Of a DNA stretch of 64,000 nt, positions 17,538 through 25,877 are shown piece after piece; position 1 is the stretch's first letter; the number at the start of each line of letters is the position of its first letter. This DNA comes from Streptomyces orinoci (lineage in GTDB: Bacteria > Actinomycetota > Actinomycetes > Streptomycetales > Streptomycetaceae). The notes under the pieces were generated by a model, which was given only the letters and a program-made list of their open reading frames with translations, was not told the origin of the DNA and did no database searches. The translations under genes were made by a program, and so were the position numbers. The stretch covers positions 62,001 through 126,000 of the forward strand of contig NZ_PHNC01000035.1 of assembly GCF_003121295.1 (NCBI RefSeq), read 5' to 3'.

Positions 17538-18211
17538 GGGTCGCTATCGCGGGAGCCGGGGCGGTCGGCCGCTCCATCGCCGGGGAACTGCTGGAGAACG
17601 GGCATGAGGTCCTGCTCATCGACAAGGCCCCCTCGGCCATCTCGGTGGAACGGGTGCCGCTGGCCGAGTGGCTGCTGGCCGACGCCTGTGAGATCACCTC
17701 GCTGGACGAGGCCGCGCTCCAGCGCTGCAATGTGGTGATCGCCGCCACCGGTGACGACAAGGTCAATCTGGTGGTCTCGCTGCTGGCCAAGACCGAGTAC
17801 GGGGTGCCCCGGGTGGTGGCCCGGGTGAACAACCCCAAGAACGAGTGGCTGTTCAACGAGTCCTGGGGCGTGGATGTGGCCGTCTCCACCCCGCGCCTGA
17901 TGTCGGCGCTGGTGGAGGAGGCGGTGAGCGTGGGCGACCTGGTGCGCCTGCTGCGCTTCAGCCAGGGCGACGCCAACCTGGTGGAGCTGACGCTGCCGCC
18001 GGAGTCGGCGCTGGCCGGTACCCGGGTCGGCGATGTGGAGTGGCCCGAGGACACCGCGCTGGTCACCATCATCCGCGGCAACCGGGTGCTGACCCCCAAC
18101 AAGGAGGACGCCCTGGAGGCCGGTGACGAGCTGCTGTTCGTGGCCGCCCCGGCGCGCGAGGAGCAGCTGGAGGACCTGCTGTCGGTGCGCCGCGAGGAGA
18201 ACGCGGGCTGA
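17534..18211 (+). CDS. trkA: TrkA-type potassium regulatory protein (CeoC-like)
   Basis: Second RCK protein of the pair, 225 residues. The N-terminal nucleotide-binding half has AIAGAGAVGRSIAGELLENGHEVLLID, a canonical GxGxxG fold with a terminal Asp, followed by ATGDDKVNLVVSLLAK. The RCK_C half covers about 135-220. Translationally coupled to the preceding gene through ATGA. The two probably form a hetero-oligomeric ring. A perfect hairpin terminator follows 8 bases after the stop. Confidence 0.93.
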   Translation: MRVAIAGAGAVGRSIAGELLENGHEVLLIDKAPSAISVERVPLAEWLLADACEITSLDEAALQRCNVVIAATGDDKVNLVVSLLAKTEYGVPRVVARVNNPKNEWLFNESWGVDVAVSTPRLMSALVEEAVSVGDLVRLLRFSQGDANLVELTLPPESALAGTRVGDVEWPEDTALVTIIRGNRVLTPNKEDALEAGDELLFVAAPAREEQLEDLLSVRREENAG

Positions 18212-18218
18212 GGACACG

Positions 18219-18258
18219 GTGAAGGGCCCCGGGAGCGCGCGCTCCCGGGGCCCTTCAC
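18219..18258. terminator. Perfect 40-bp palindromic terminator between trkA and DUF3159
   Basis: GTGAAGGGCCCCGGGAGC at 18219 is followed by its exact reverse complement ending at 18258, with GCGC at the tip. It lies between the end of the trkA pair on the plus strand and the end of the DUF3159 gene on the minus strand, so it can serve both directions. No T-tract, as is usual in Streptomyces. Confidence 0.85.
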
Positions 18259-18293
18259 CATTGGTCAACCGCCGTTGGTCAATGTGTGCTTGT

Positions 18294-19007
18294 TCAACTG
18301 CCCTGTGCCGCCGCGGCCTTGGCCTTGGCCTCCGCCTCGGCCGCCTCCAGCTCCGCGAAGACATCGATCGGCGGCGGGGCCTTGGCCAGGAAAATCCAGG
18401 TCAGATAGACCGAGAGCAGCATCGGCGGAATGCCCAGGGCCACCTTCACCCAGCCCAACTGGGTGGCGTCGCCCCACCAGTAGAGCGGGAAGAGCACCGC
18501 CGACTTGGCCAGCAGGATCAGGCCCCAGGCCCAACTGGCCTTGGTGTACGCCTTCTTGCGGCCGGGGTTGCGGGTGCGCCAGGAGAGGTTCTCCTTGAAG
18601 ATCGGCCCCAGGATCAGTCCCAGCAGCGGCACCCCGCACAGCGCGGTGACGATATAGGCCACCGCCAGGCCCAGGGTGTAGAGCATGCCGGGCAGATAGA
18701 AGTTCTTGGCGTCGCCGGACATCATCGCGAACACCGCACCGAAGGCCACCCCGAACACGCCGCCGAAGGCGTGCTTGAGGGTGTCCCTGCGCAGCAGCCG
18801 GGCGATGCCCAGCACCAGGGAGAGGGCCAGCGCCGCGATCCCGGCGATATGCAGATCACGGTCGGCCGTGTAGACGGCCACGAACACCAGGCCCGGCACG
18901 GTGGTCTCCACCATGCCGCGGACTCCGCCGAAGGCTTCCAGCAGGGCGGCTTCGGTGGCCGCCCGGGAGTCACCCTGGGCGCCGGCGGTCTTGTCGGGGG
19001 ACGTCAA
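18294..19007 (-). CDS. DUF3159 membrane protein
   Basis: A 237-residue integral membrane protein with about six helices, starting near residue 35 (VPGLVFVAVYTADRDLHIAG) and ending with PPMLLSVYLTWIFLAK. The C-terminus is Ala/Glu/Lys-rich and probably helical. DUF3159 proteins have no established function. The gene lies 3 bases downstream of the OB-fold gene, forming a two-gene unit beside trkA that is also found in mycobacteria (Rv2693c/Rv2694c, from memory). A link to potassium or membrane homeostasis is only suggested by this context. Confidence 0.9.
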   Translation of the reverse strand: MTSPDKTAGAQGDSRAATEAALLEAFGGVRGMVETTVPGLVFVAVYTADRDLHIAGIAALALSLVLGIARLLRRDTLKHAFGGVFGVAFGAVFAMMSGDAKNFYLPGMLYTLGLAVAYIVTALCGVPLLGLILGPIFKENLSWRTRNPGRKKAYTKASWAWGLILLAKSAVLFPLYWWGDATQLGWVKVALGIPPMLLSVYLTWIFLAKAPPPIDVFAELEAAEAEAKAKAAAAQGS

Positions 19008-19010
19008 CGG

Positions 19011-19409
19011 CTACTCCTGTCCGAGCGGTCGGAGTTCGTATCGGGGGTTGAACAGGACTCTCCGGCCGCGGCTCATGGCGACCCGGCCGGAGGCGATCAG
19101 CTTACGGCCGGGCTCTATGCCCGCGATGGAACGGCGCCCCAGCCAGACCACGTCCAAGGCGGCGGAGCCGTCGAACAGTTCCGCCTCCAGGGCGGGCACT
19201 CCGGCCCTGGGCCGGAGGGTGACCGTACGCAGGGTGCCGGTGACCTTCACTATCTGCCGGTCATCGACGTCGCAGATCTTGGTGCAGCCCACCGCCTCCG
19301 CCTGCTGCTGCAGCTCCGCGTCGTCCAGCTCCTCCTGGGAGCTGGACAGCCGGTCGAGCATCCGGCGGAACCGGCCGGTCGGCTTCTCGGAACGGGGTAC
19401 GGCACTCAT
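19011..19409 (-). CDS. OB-fold nucleic acid binding domain protein
   Basis: A 132-residue protein with one OB-fold (about 45-128), including VKVTGTLRTVTLRPRAG and LFDGSAALDVVWLGR, typical of the tRNA-anticodon/RecG-like OB family. The N-terminal 40 residues are charged and predicted helical. Function unknown. It is the first gene of the pair with DUF3159; only 3 bases separate the two. Confidence 0.9.
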   Translation of the reverse strand: MSAVPRSEKPTGRFRRMLDRLSSSQEELDDAELQQQAEAVGCTKICDVDDRQIVKVTGTLRTVTLRPRAGVPALEAELFDGSAALDVVWLGRRSIAGIEPGRKLIASGRVAMSRGRRVLFNPRYELRPLGQE

Positions 19410-19446
19410 GAACCCAGCCTACCGGGGCGCTCACCGCCGCTTCACG

Positions 19447-19601
19447 CCTCGAACCGGTACCCCATCCCGGGCTCGGTGATGCTGTGTCTTCCCGGGGGAC
19501 GCTGCACCGCATTGTGGCTGCGCCACGGGCCGGACCCCCGGCCGGGGCGGCGTCCCGGCGCTCATACCTCGAACCGGTACCCCATCCCCGGCTCGGTGAT
19601 G
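19447..19601. repeat. Duplicated 35-bp kdpE tail (direct repeats 120 bp apart)
   Basis: The 35 bases at 19567-19601, which encode the last residues of KdpE (ITEPGMGYRFE), recur at 19447-19481 with a single mismatch. Read on the minus strand, the second copy also encodes ITEPGMGYRFE followed by Ala and a stop. It therefore looks like the tail of a second OmpR-type regulator or a partial duplication, now stranded between kdpE and the OB-fold gene. Confidence 0.85.
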
Positions 19602-20251
19602 AAGTGCCGGGGATGCGAAGGGTCCTGCTCCAGCTTGCGCCGCAGCTGGGCCATATAGACCCGCAGATAGTTGGTCTCGGTGCCGTAGGAGGGGCCCCAG
19701 ACCTCCTGGAGCAGCTGCTTCTGGCTGACCAGGCGGCCGGTGTTGCGGACCAGCACCTCCAGCAGATGCCACTCGGTGGGGGTGAGCCGGACGTCCCGGC
19801 CTTGACGGTTGACCTTCTTGGCGGCCAGGTCCACGGTGAACGCCTCGGTCTCCACCGTGGCGTCGTCCCCGGCGGCCGCCGCGCCATTGGGCTCCGCCCG
19901 GCGCACCGCGGCCCGCAGCCGGGCCAGCAGCTCGTCCATGCCGAAGGGCTTGGTGACATAGTCGTCGGCGCCCGCGTCCAGCGCCTCCACCTTCTCGTCG
20001 GAGGTGTGGCGGGCGGAGAGCACCAGGATGGGCACCCGGGTCCAGCCGCGCAGTCCCTTGATCACCTCGACGCCGTCCATGTCCGGCAGGCCCAGGTCGA
20101 GGATGACCACATCGGGGTGGCGGGCGGCGGCGAGCTGGAGGGCGGTGGCCCCGTCGGGGGCGGCGTCCACCTCGTACTTCCGCGCCTTGAGGTTGATCAC
20201 CAGGGCACGGACGATCTGCGGCTCGTCGTCCACCACGAGCACCCGGTTCAT
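19562..20251 (-). CDS. kdpE: Kdp response regulator KdpE
   Basis: A 229-residue OmpR/PhoB-family regulator. The receiver domain has the acidic pair in VVDDEPQIV, the phosphoacceptor Asp in VVILDLGLPDMDG and the switch Lys in YVTKPFG. The winged-helix DNA-binding domain ends with ITEPGMGYRFEV. Phosphorylated by KdpD, it activates kdpFABC at low external K+ or high osmolarity. It lies 76 bases downstream of kdpD on the same strand. Confidence 0.95.
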   Translation of the reverse strand: MNRVLVVDDEPQIVRALVINLKARKYEVDAAPDGATALQLAAARHPDVVILDLGLPDMDGVEVIKGLRGWTRVPILVLSARHTSDEKVEALDAGADDYVTKPFGMDELLARLRAAVRRAEPNGAAAAGDDATVETEAFTVDLAAKKVNRQGRDVRLTPTEWHLLEVLVRNTGRLVSQKQLLQEVWGPSYGTETNYLRVYMAQLRRKLEQDPSHPRHFITEPGMGYRFEV

Positions 20252-20327
20252 GCGGAACCACCTCTGTTGTTCTTCGGGGCCCCGCCACGGGACCCGGGAA
20301 ATCGGCTGGGAAGGTCTGGGCCGGGGC

Positions 20328-22898
20328 TCATGAGGTGAGCTCGGCCGACAGGTCGGGGCGGACCGGCGGCCGGCCGGCGGCGGCCCGCAGGGTGAGCACC
20401 ATGGTCATGCCGCCGCCGGGGGTGTCCTCGGCGGTCAGGGTGCCGCCCATGGCCTCGGCGAAGCCGCGGGCCACGGCCAGGCCCAGGCCGACACCCGCAC
20501 CGCGCGGGGCGTCACCGTAGCGCTGGAAGGGTTCGAAGATCCGGTCCTTGGCGCTGTCCGGGACGCCGGGGCCGCGGTCGGCCACCCGGACCTCCACCCG
20601 GTCGCCCAGCGCGCTGGCGGCGACCAGCACCGGGCCGCCGTCGGGACTGTACTTGACCGCGTTCTCCACGATGTTGGCCATGGTGCGTTCCAGCAGGCCG
20701 GGATCGACGGCGACCATCGGCAGCGACTCGGGGATGTCCAGGGTGACGCTGCCCTCCGGGACGCCCACCAGCGCCATCGGAACGACCTCGTCCAGATCGA
20801 TCTCGCGGATCAGCGGGGTGACGGTGCCGGTCTGCAGGCGGGACATGTCCAGCAGATTGCCCACCAGGTGGTCCAGCCGGTCCGCGCCCTCCTCGATGCC
20901 GGCCAGCAGCTCGGCCTCGTCCTCCTCGGACCAGGCCACATCGTCCGAGCGCAGCGAGGTGACCGCGGCCTTGATGCCGGCCAGCGGGGTGCGCAGATCA
21001 TGGCTGACGGCGGCGAGCAGGGCGGTGCGGATGCGGTTGCCCTCGTCCAGTTCCCGGGCCCGCTCGGCCTCGCCGACCAGCCGCTGGCGGTCCAGCACCA
21101 CGGCGGCCTGGGCGGCGAAGGCGGCCAGCACCCGGCGGTCCTCGGCGGGCAGCACCCGGCCGGAGAGGGCCAGCGCCATATTGTCGCCGACCGGCATGTC
21201 CACATCCGCGTCCTCGGGGCGCAGCAGCGGCTTGCCGGAGTTGGTCACCACCGAGGCCACACAGTTCCAGGGGTCCACCTCGCTGGGGCGCTCCAGCAGG
21301 GCCACCGACTCCATGGCGAAGGTCTCGCGGACCCGTTCCAGCAGGGCCTCCAGGGTGGTCTCGCCGCGCAGCACGCTGCCGGCCAGGAAGGAGAGGATCT
21401 CCGACTCGGCGCGCAGCCGGGCGGCCTGGTGGGTGCGGCGGGCGGCCAGGTCCACCACCGAGGCCACCGAGACCGCCACAAAGACAAAGATCGATATGGC
21501 GACGATGTTCTTGGGGTCGGTGATGGTGAGCCGGTGCAGCGGCTCCACAAAGTAGTAGTTGAGCAGCAGGGAGCCGAAGGCCGCGGAGAACAGCGCGGGC
21601 AGCAGCCCGCCCAGCAGGGCGGCGCCCACCGTGGCGCAGAGGAACAGCAGCATCTCGTTGGCCAGGCCCAGGCTGATGTCCAGCTGGGTGAGCACCACGC
21701 TGAGCAGGGCCGGGACCACCGCGCCCACCAGCCAGCCGGCCACGATGCGGCTGCGGCCCAGCCGGGCGCCGCGGGCCACCGGCAGACCGCGGCCCTTGGC
21801 CACCTCGTCATGGGTGACGATATGGACGTCCAGGTCGGGGCCGGAGTCCCGGGCGACGGTCTGGCCGACGCCGGGGCCGAAGATGTACTGCCAGGTCTTG
21901 CGGCGGCTGGAGCCCAGCACGATCTGGGTGGCGTTGACGCCCCGGGCGAACTCCAGCAGGGAGGCGGGTACGTCGTCCCCTATGACGTGGTGGAAGGTGC
22001 CGCCCAGGTCCTCCACCAGGGTCCGCTGGATGGCCAGTTCCTTGGGGGAGGCGGAGGTCAGCCCGTCGCTGCGGGCGATATAGACGGCCAGGATCTCGCT
22101 GCCGGAGCCCTTGGCGGCCATCCGCGCCGCGCGCCGGATCAGGGTGCGGCCCTCGGGGCCGCCGGTGAGGCCGACCACAATGCGTTCCCGGGCGTGCCAG
22201 ATGGTGGAGACATCGTGGTCGGTGCGGTACTGGCGCAGATATTCATCGACCCGGTCGGCGGTCCACAGCAGGGCCAGCTCACGCAGGGCGGTGAGATTGC
22301 CGGGCCGGAAGTAGTTGGAGAGCGCGGCATCGACCTTGTCCGGCTTGTAGATGTTGCCGTGCGCCATCCGGCGGCGCAGCGCCTGAGGGGACATGTCCAC
22401 CAGCTCTATCTGGTCGGCCCGCCGCACCACCTCGTCGGGCACGGTCTCCCGCTGCCGGACGCCGGTTATCGACTCGACCACATCGCCCAGCGACTCCAGG
22501 TGCTGGATATTGACGGCGGAGATGACATCGATGCCCGCCTGGAGCAGTTCCTCGACGTCCTGCCAGCGCTTGGTGTTGCGGGAGCCGGGGACATTGGTGT
22601 GCGCCAGCTCGTCCACCAGGACCACGCTGGGGCGGCGCTGGAGCACGGCGTCCACATCCATCTCGGTGAAGACGCTGTCGCGGTAGACGAGCTCCTTGCG
22701 GGGCACGATCTCCAGGCCGTGCAGCATCACCTCGGTCCGCGGCCGGCCGTGGGCCTCGATAAAGCCCACCACCACATCGGTGCCGCGTTCCATGCGCCGG
22801 TGTGCCTCGGAGAGCATCGCGTAGGTCTTGCCGACGCCCGGTGCAGCGCCCAGATAGATTCGGAGATTGCCGCGTCCCATGGCCCCATTGTCTTTCAC
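20328..22898 (-). CDS. kdpD: Osmosensitive K+ sensor histidine kinase KdpD
   Basis: An 856-residue sensor kinase. The N-terminal KdpD domain has Walker A GAAPGVGKT and Walker B VVLVDELAHTN. A universal-stress-protein domain follows (about 235-370), then four DUF4118 membrane helices (about 395-490), a GAF-like region, the H-box SHDLRTPLAG and the ATPase boxes NIVENAVKYS and DRGPGVP. The USP domain of KdpD binds c-di-AMP in Staphylococcus; whether that holds here is unknown. The start is either GTG 22898 or ATG 22880, six codons later, which opens the conserved MGRGNLRIYLG. A strong terminator separates it from kdpC, so kdpDE is its own unit. Confidence 0.95.
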   Translation of the reverse strand: MKDNGAMGRGNLRIYLGAAPGVGKTYAMLSEAHRRMERGTDVVVGFIEAHGRPRTEVMLHGLEIVPRKELVYRDSVFTEMDVDAVLQRRPSVVLVDELAHTNVPGSRNTKRWQDVEELLQAGIDVISAVNIQHLESLGDVVESITGVRQRETVPDEVVRRADQIELVDMSPQALRRRMAHGNIYKPDKVDAALSNYFRPGNLTALRELALLWTADRVDEYLRQYRTDHDVSTIWHARERIVVGLTGGPEGRTLIRRAARMAAKGSGSEILAVYIARSDGLTSASPKELAIQRTLVEDLGGTFHHVIGDDVPASLLEFARGVNATQIVLGSSRRKTWQYIFGPGVGQTVARDSGPDLDVHIVTHDEVAKGRGLPVARGARLGRSRIVAGWLVGAVVPALLSVVLTQLDISLGLANEMLLFLCATVGAALLGGLLPALFSAAFGSLLLNYYFVEPLHRLTITDPKNIVAISIFVFVAVSVASVVDLAARRTHQAARLRAESEILSFLAGSVLRGETTLEALLERVRETFAMESVALLERPSEVDPWNCVASVVTNSGKPLLRPEDADVDMPVGDNMALALSGRVLPAEDRRVLAAFAAQAAVVLDRQRLVGEAERARELDEGNRIRTALLAAVSHDLRTPLAGIKAAVTSLRSDDVAWSEEDEAELLAGIEEGADRLDHLVGNLLDMSRLQTGTVTPLIREIDLDEVVPMALVGVPEGSVTLDIPESLPMVAVDPGLLERTMANIVENAVKYSPDGGPVLVAASALGDRVEVRVADRGPGVPDSAKDRIFEPFQRYGDAPRGAGVGLGLAVARGFAEAMGGTLTAEDTPGGGMTMVLTLRAAAGRPPVRPDLSAELTS

Positions 22899-23051
22899 GG
22901 TTCCCGCGGCGGTGGTCGGTCGGGGCGGTTCTCCGTCCTGAGGTGCAGCACTGCCGCGCAGATCGAGCTTACGGCGGCCGGTCTGGACAATTCGGTCGCC
23001 CTACGGTCTCTGGACAGGTATTGACGCAGCTCTGACGCCTGCCGCGGGGCG

Positions 23052-23097
23052 GACAGGCCGAAGGGCCGGGGCAGCCGCCCCGGCCCTTCGGCCTGTC
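23052..23097 (-). terminator. kdpFABC operon terminator
   Basis: Perfect 21-base inverted repeat (GACAGGCCGAAGGGCC... at 23052-23072 and its complement at 23077-23097) with a 4-base loop, 21 bases after the kdpC stop. The following 22899-23051 stretch probably holds the kdpDE promoter. Confidence 0.88.
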
Positions 23098-23118
23098 AAT
23101 TTCGCCGCGGCCCCGGGC

Positions 23119-23775
23119 TCAGCCCTGGGCCAGCTTCCGCAGGGCGATGTTGAGCTTGAGCACATTGACATGCGGCTCGCCCATAAAGCCCAGCAGCCGG
23201 CCGTCGATGTGGTCCTCGACCAGTTGCTCCACCTTGTCCGCGGGCAGGTGGTTGACCTCGGCCACCCGCTTGGCCTGGAGCCTGGCGTAGGCCGGGGAGA
23301 TGTCCGGGTCCACGCCGGAGCCGGAGGAGGTCAGCGCGTCCACCGGCACCGAGGAGGGGGCCACATGGTTGAACTCGGCGACCTGCGACCGCCGTTGCTT
23401 GACGGAGTCCAGCAACTGCTTGCTGTCCGCGGCCAGGTTGGAGGCGCCGGAGACGGTCAGCTTGTACTGGGTGTTCTCGGTGTTGGGCCCGGCCGCCGAG
23501 GGGCGGGGCTGGAAGAACTTGGGGTCCGGCAGCGGATTGCCGTCCTTGTCCTTCTTGTCCAAGTCATAGCTCTGGCCCAGCAGTTCGGAGCCCACGGACT
23601 TGCCGTCCGCCTTGACCTCCGAGCCATTGGCCTTGCCATGGAAGGCCGCCTGGGCGATGCCGGTGACGGCCAGCGGGTAGATCACCCCGCAGACCAGGGT
23701 GAGGACGAGCATGGCTCGGAGCCCCGCCCAGACCATCCGGGCCGTGCTGCGTACGGAGTTGTTCATGGTCGTCAC
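23119..23775 (-). CDS. kdpC: K+-transporting ATPase subunit KdpC
   Basis: A 218-residue accessory subunit. One N-terminal membrane helix (about 17-42, MLVLTLVCGVIYPLAVTGIA) is followed by a periplasmic-side domain with the family signature DALTSSGSGVDPDIS and PAYARLQAKRVA. It stabilises the KdpFABC complex and promotes ATP binding by KdpB. GTG 23775 overlaps the kdpB stop as GTGA. Confidence 0.95.
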   Translation of the reverse strand: MTTMNNSVRSTARMVWAGLRAMLVLTLVCGVIYPLAVTGIAQAAFHGKANGSEVKADGKSVGSELLGQSYDLDKKDKDGNPLPDPKFFQPRPSAAGPNTENTQYKLTVSGASNLAADSKQLLDSVKQRRSQVAEFNHVAPSSVPVDALTSSGSGVDPDISPAYARLQAKRVAEVNHLPADKVEQLVEDHIDGRLLGFMGEPHVNVLKLNIALRKLAQG

Positions 23776-25877
23776 CTGATGCCAGGGATGAGGGAGAGAA
23801 GCATGTCAATGATCTTGATGCCGATGAACGGGGAGACCAGACCGCCCAGGCCGTAGACCAGGAGGTTGCGCCGGAGCATGCTGTCCGCGCTCATCGGCCG
23901 GTAGCGCACGCCCTTCAGGGCCAGCGGCACCAGCGCGATGATGATCAGCGCGTTGAAGATGACGGCCGACAGGATCGCGGACTGGGGCGAGTGCAGGCTC
24001 ATGATGTTGAGCTTGTCCAGCCCCGGGTAGGCCACCGCGAACATCGCCGGGATGATGGCGAAGTACTTGGCGACGTCATTGGCGATGGAGAAGGTGGTCA
24101 ACGCTCCTCTGGTGATGAGGAGTTGCTTGCCGATCTCGACGATCTCGATCAGCTTGGTGGGGTTGGAGTCCAGGTCCACCATGTTCCCGGCCTCCTTGGC
24201 GGCCGAGGTGCCGGTGTTCATGGCCACGCCCACATCGGCCTGGGCCAGCGCGGGGGCGTCATTGGTGCCGTCACCGGTCATGGCGACCAGCTTGCCGCCC
24301 GCCTGCTCCCGCTTGATCAGCGCCATCTTGTCCTCGGGGGTGGCCTCCGCGAGGAAGTCGTCCACCCCCGCCTCCTCGGCGATGGCCTTGGCCGTCAGCG
24401 GGTTGTCACCCGTGATCATGACGGTCTTGATGCCCATGGCGCGCAGTTCGTCGAACCGCTCGCGCATGCCCTCCTTGACCACGTCCTTGAGGTGGATCAC
24501 CCCCAGGACCCGGGGTCCCTTCTCGTCCTCCACGGCGACCAGCAGGGGGGTGCCGCCGGCCTGGGATATCCCGTCATTGAGGCTGCGGGCGTCCGGGGCC
24601 ACCGTGCCACCGCGCTCCTCGACCCAGGCGATGACCGAACCGGTGGCGCCCTTGCGGACCTTGCGGCCGTCCACATCCACACCCGACATCCGGGTCTGGG
24701 CGGTGAAGGGCACCCACTCGGCACCGGTGAGGTCGGTGTCGCTGCGCTCGGCCAGGCCGTACTTCTCGGTGGCCAGGGCGACGACCGAGCGGCCCTCGGG
24801 GGTCTCGTCGGCCAGCGAGGACAGCTGCGCGGCCTCCGCCAGCTCCTCCTGCCTGGCGCCCTTGACCGGGACGAACTCCGAGGCACGGCGGTTGCCGTAG
24901 GTGATGGTGCCGGTCTTGTCCAGCAGCAGCGTGGAGACGTCACCGGCGGCCTCCACGGCCCGGCCGGACATGGCCAGCACATTGCGCTGCACCAGACGGT
25001 CCATGCCCGCGATGCCGATGGCGGAGAGCAGGGCGCCGATGGTGGTGGGGATCAGGCAGACCAGCAGCGCGGTGAGGACGATCATCGTCTGCTCGGCGCC
25101 GGAGTAGATCGCGAAGGGCTGGAGGGTGACCACGGCCAGCAGGAAGACGATGGTCAGCGACGCCAGCAGGATATTGAGCGCGATCTCGTTGGGCGTCTTC
25201 TGCCGGGCGGCGCCCTCCACCAGGTTGATCATCCGGTCGATAAAGGTCTCACCGGGCTTGGTGGTGATCTTGATGACGATGCGGTCGGAGAGCACCTTGG
25301 TGCCACCGGTCACCGCACAGCGGTCACCGCCGGACTCCCGGATGACCGGGGCCGACTCGCCGGTGATCGCGGACTCGTCCACGCTCGCCACGCCCTCGAC
25401 CACATCACCGTCGCCGGGGATGATGTCGCCCGCCTCACAGACCACCAGGTCGCCCACGCGCAGCTCGGCGCCGGGCACCGACTCCTCGGCGCCGTCCTTG
25501 GTCAGCCGGCGGGCCACGGTGTCGGTCTTGGCCTTGCGCAGGGTGTCGGCCTGAGCCTTGCCCCGGCCCTCGGCCACCGCCTCGGCCAGGTTGGCGAAGA
25601 CCACGGTCAGCCACAGCCAGGCGGTGATGGTCCAGCCGAACCAGTCGCCCGGCTTCTTGAAGGCCAGGATGGTGGTCAGCACCGAGCCGATCTCGACCAC
25701 AAACATCACCGGGGACTTGACCATCACCCGGGGGTCGAGCTTGCGGAAGGCGTCCGGCAGGGACTTCACCAGCTGTGCCGGGTCGAAGAGACCGCCGGAG
25801 ACGCGCCCGCTCGACTCGTGTGCGGGCTGCTTCTCGTCCCCTTCGGGAGCGGTACGGACAGGGGTGGTGGTGCTCAT
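23772..25877 (-). CDS. kdpB: K+-transporting P-type ATPase subunit KdpB
   Basis: A 701-residue P-type ATPase. The phosphorylation motif LLLDKTGTIT, the actuator TGES (ITGESAPV), MTGDGTNDAPALAQAD and the membrane-ion motif IPTTIG are all present. It energises K+ uptake by KdpA. The open frame runs well upstream, but ATG 25877 is right because it overlaps the kdpA stop as ATGA and begins the subunit's usual variable leader. Confidence 0.96.
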   Translation of the reverse strand: MSTTTPVRTAPEGDEKQPAHESSGRVSGGLFDPAQLVKSLPDAFRKLDPRVMVKSPVMFVVEIGSVLTTILAFKKPGDWFGWTITAWLWLTVVFANLAEAVAEGRGKAQADTLRKAKTDTVARRLTKDGAEESVPGAELRVGDLVVCEAGDIIPGDGDVVEGVASVDESAITGESAPVIRESGGDRCAVTGGTKVLSDRIVIKITTKPGETFIDRMINLVEGAARQKTPNEIALNILLASLTIVFLLAVVTLQPFAIYSGAEQTMIVLTALLVCLIPTTIGALLSAIGIAGMDRLVQRNVLAMSGRAVEAAGDVSTLLLDKTGTITYGNRRASEFVPVKGARQEELAEAAQLSSLADETPEGRSVVALATEKYGLAERSDTDLTGAEWVPFTAQTRMSGVDVDGRKVRKGATGSVIAWVEERGGTVAPDARSLNDGISQAGGTPLLVAVEDEKGPRVLGVIHLKDVVKEGMRERFDELRAMGIKTVMITGDNPLTAKAIAEEAGVDDFLAEATPEDKMALIKREQAGGKLVAMTGDGTNDAPALAQADVGVAMNTGTSAAKEAGNMVDLDSNPTKLIEIVEIGKQLLITRGALTTFSIANDVAKYFAIIPAMFAVAYPGLDKLNIMSLHSPQSAILSAVIFNALIIIALVPLALKGVRYRPMSADSMLRRNLLVYGLGGLVSPFIGIKIIDMLLSLIPGIR

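Noticed and set aside
20868..23024. Plus-strand 718-codon frame opposite kdpD
   Set aside because: Shadow frame; KdpD carries all expected sensor and kinase motifs.
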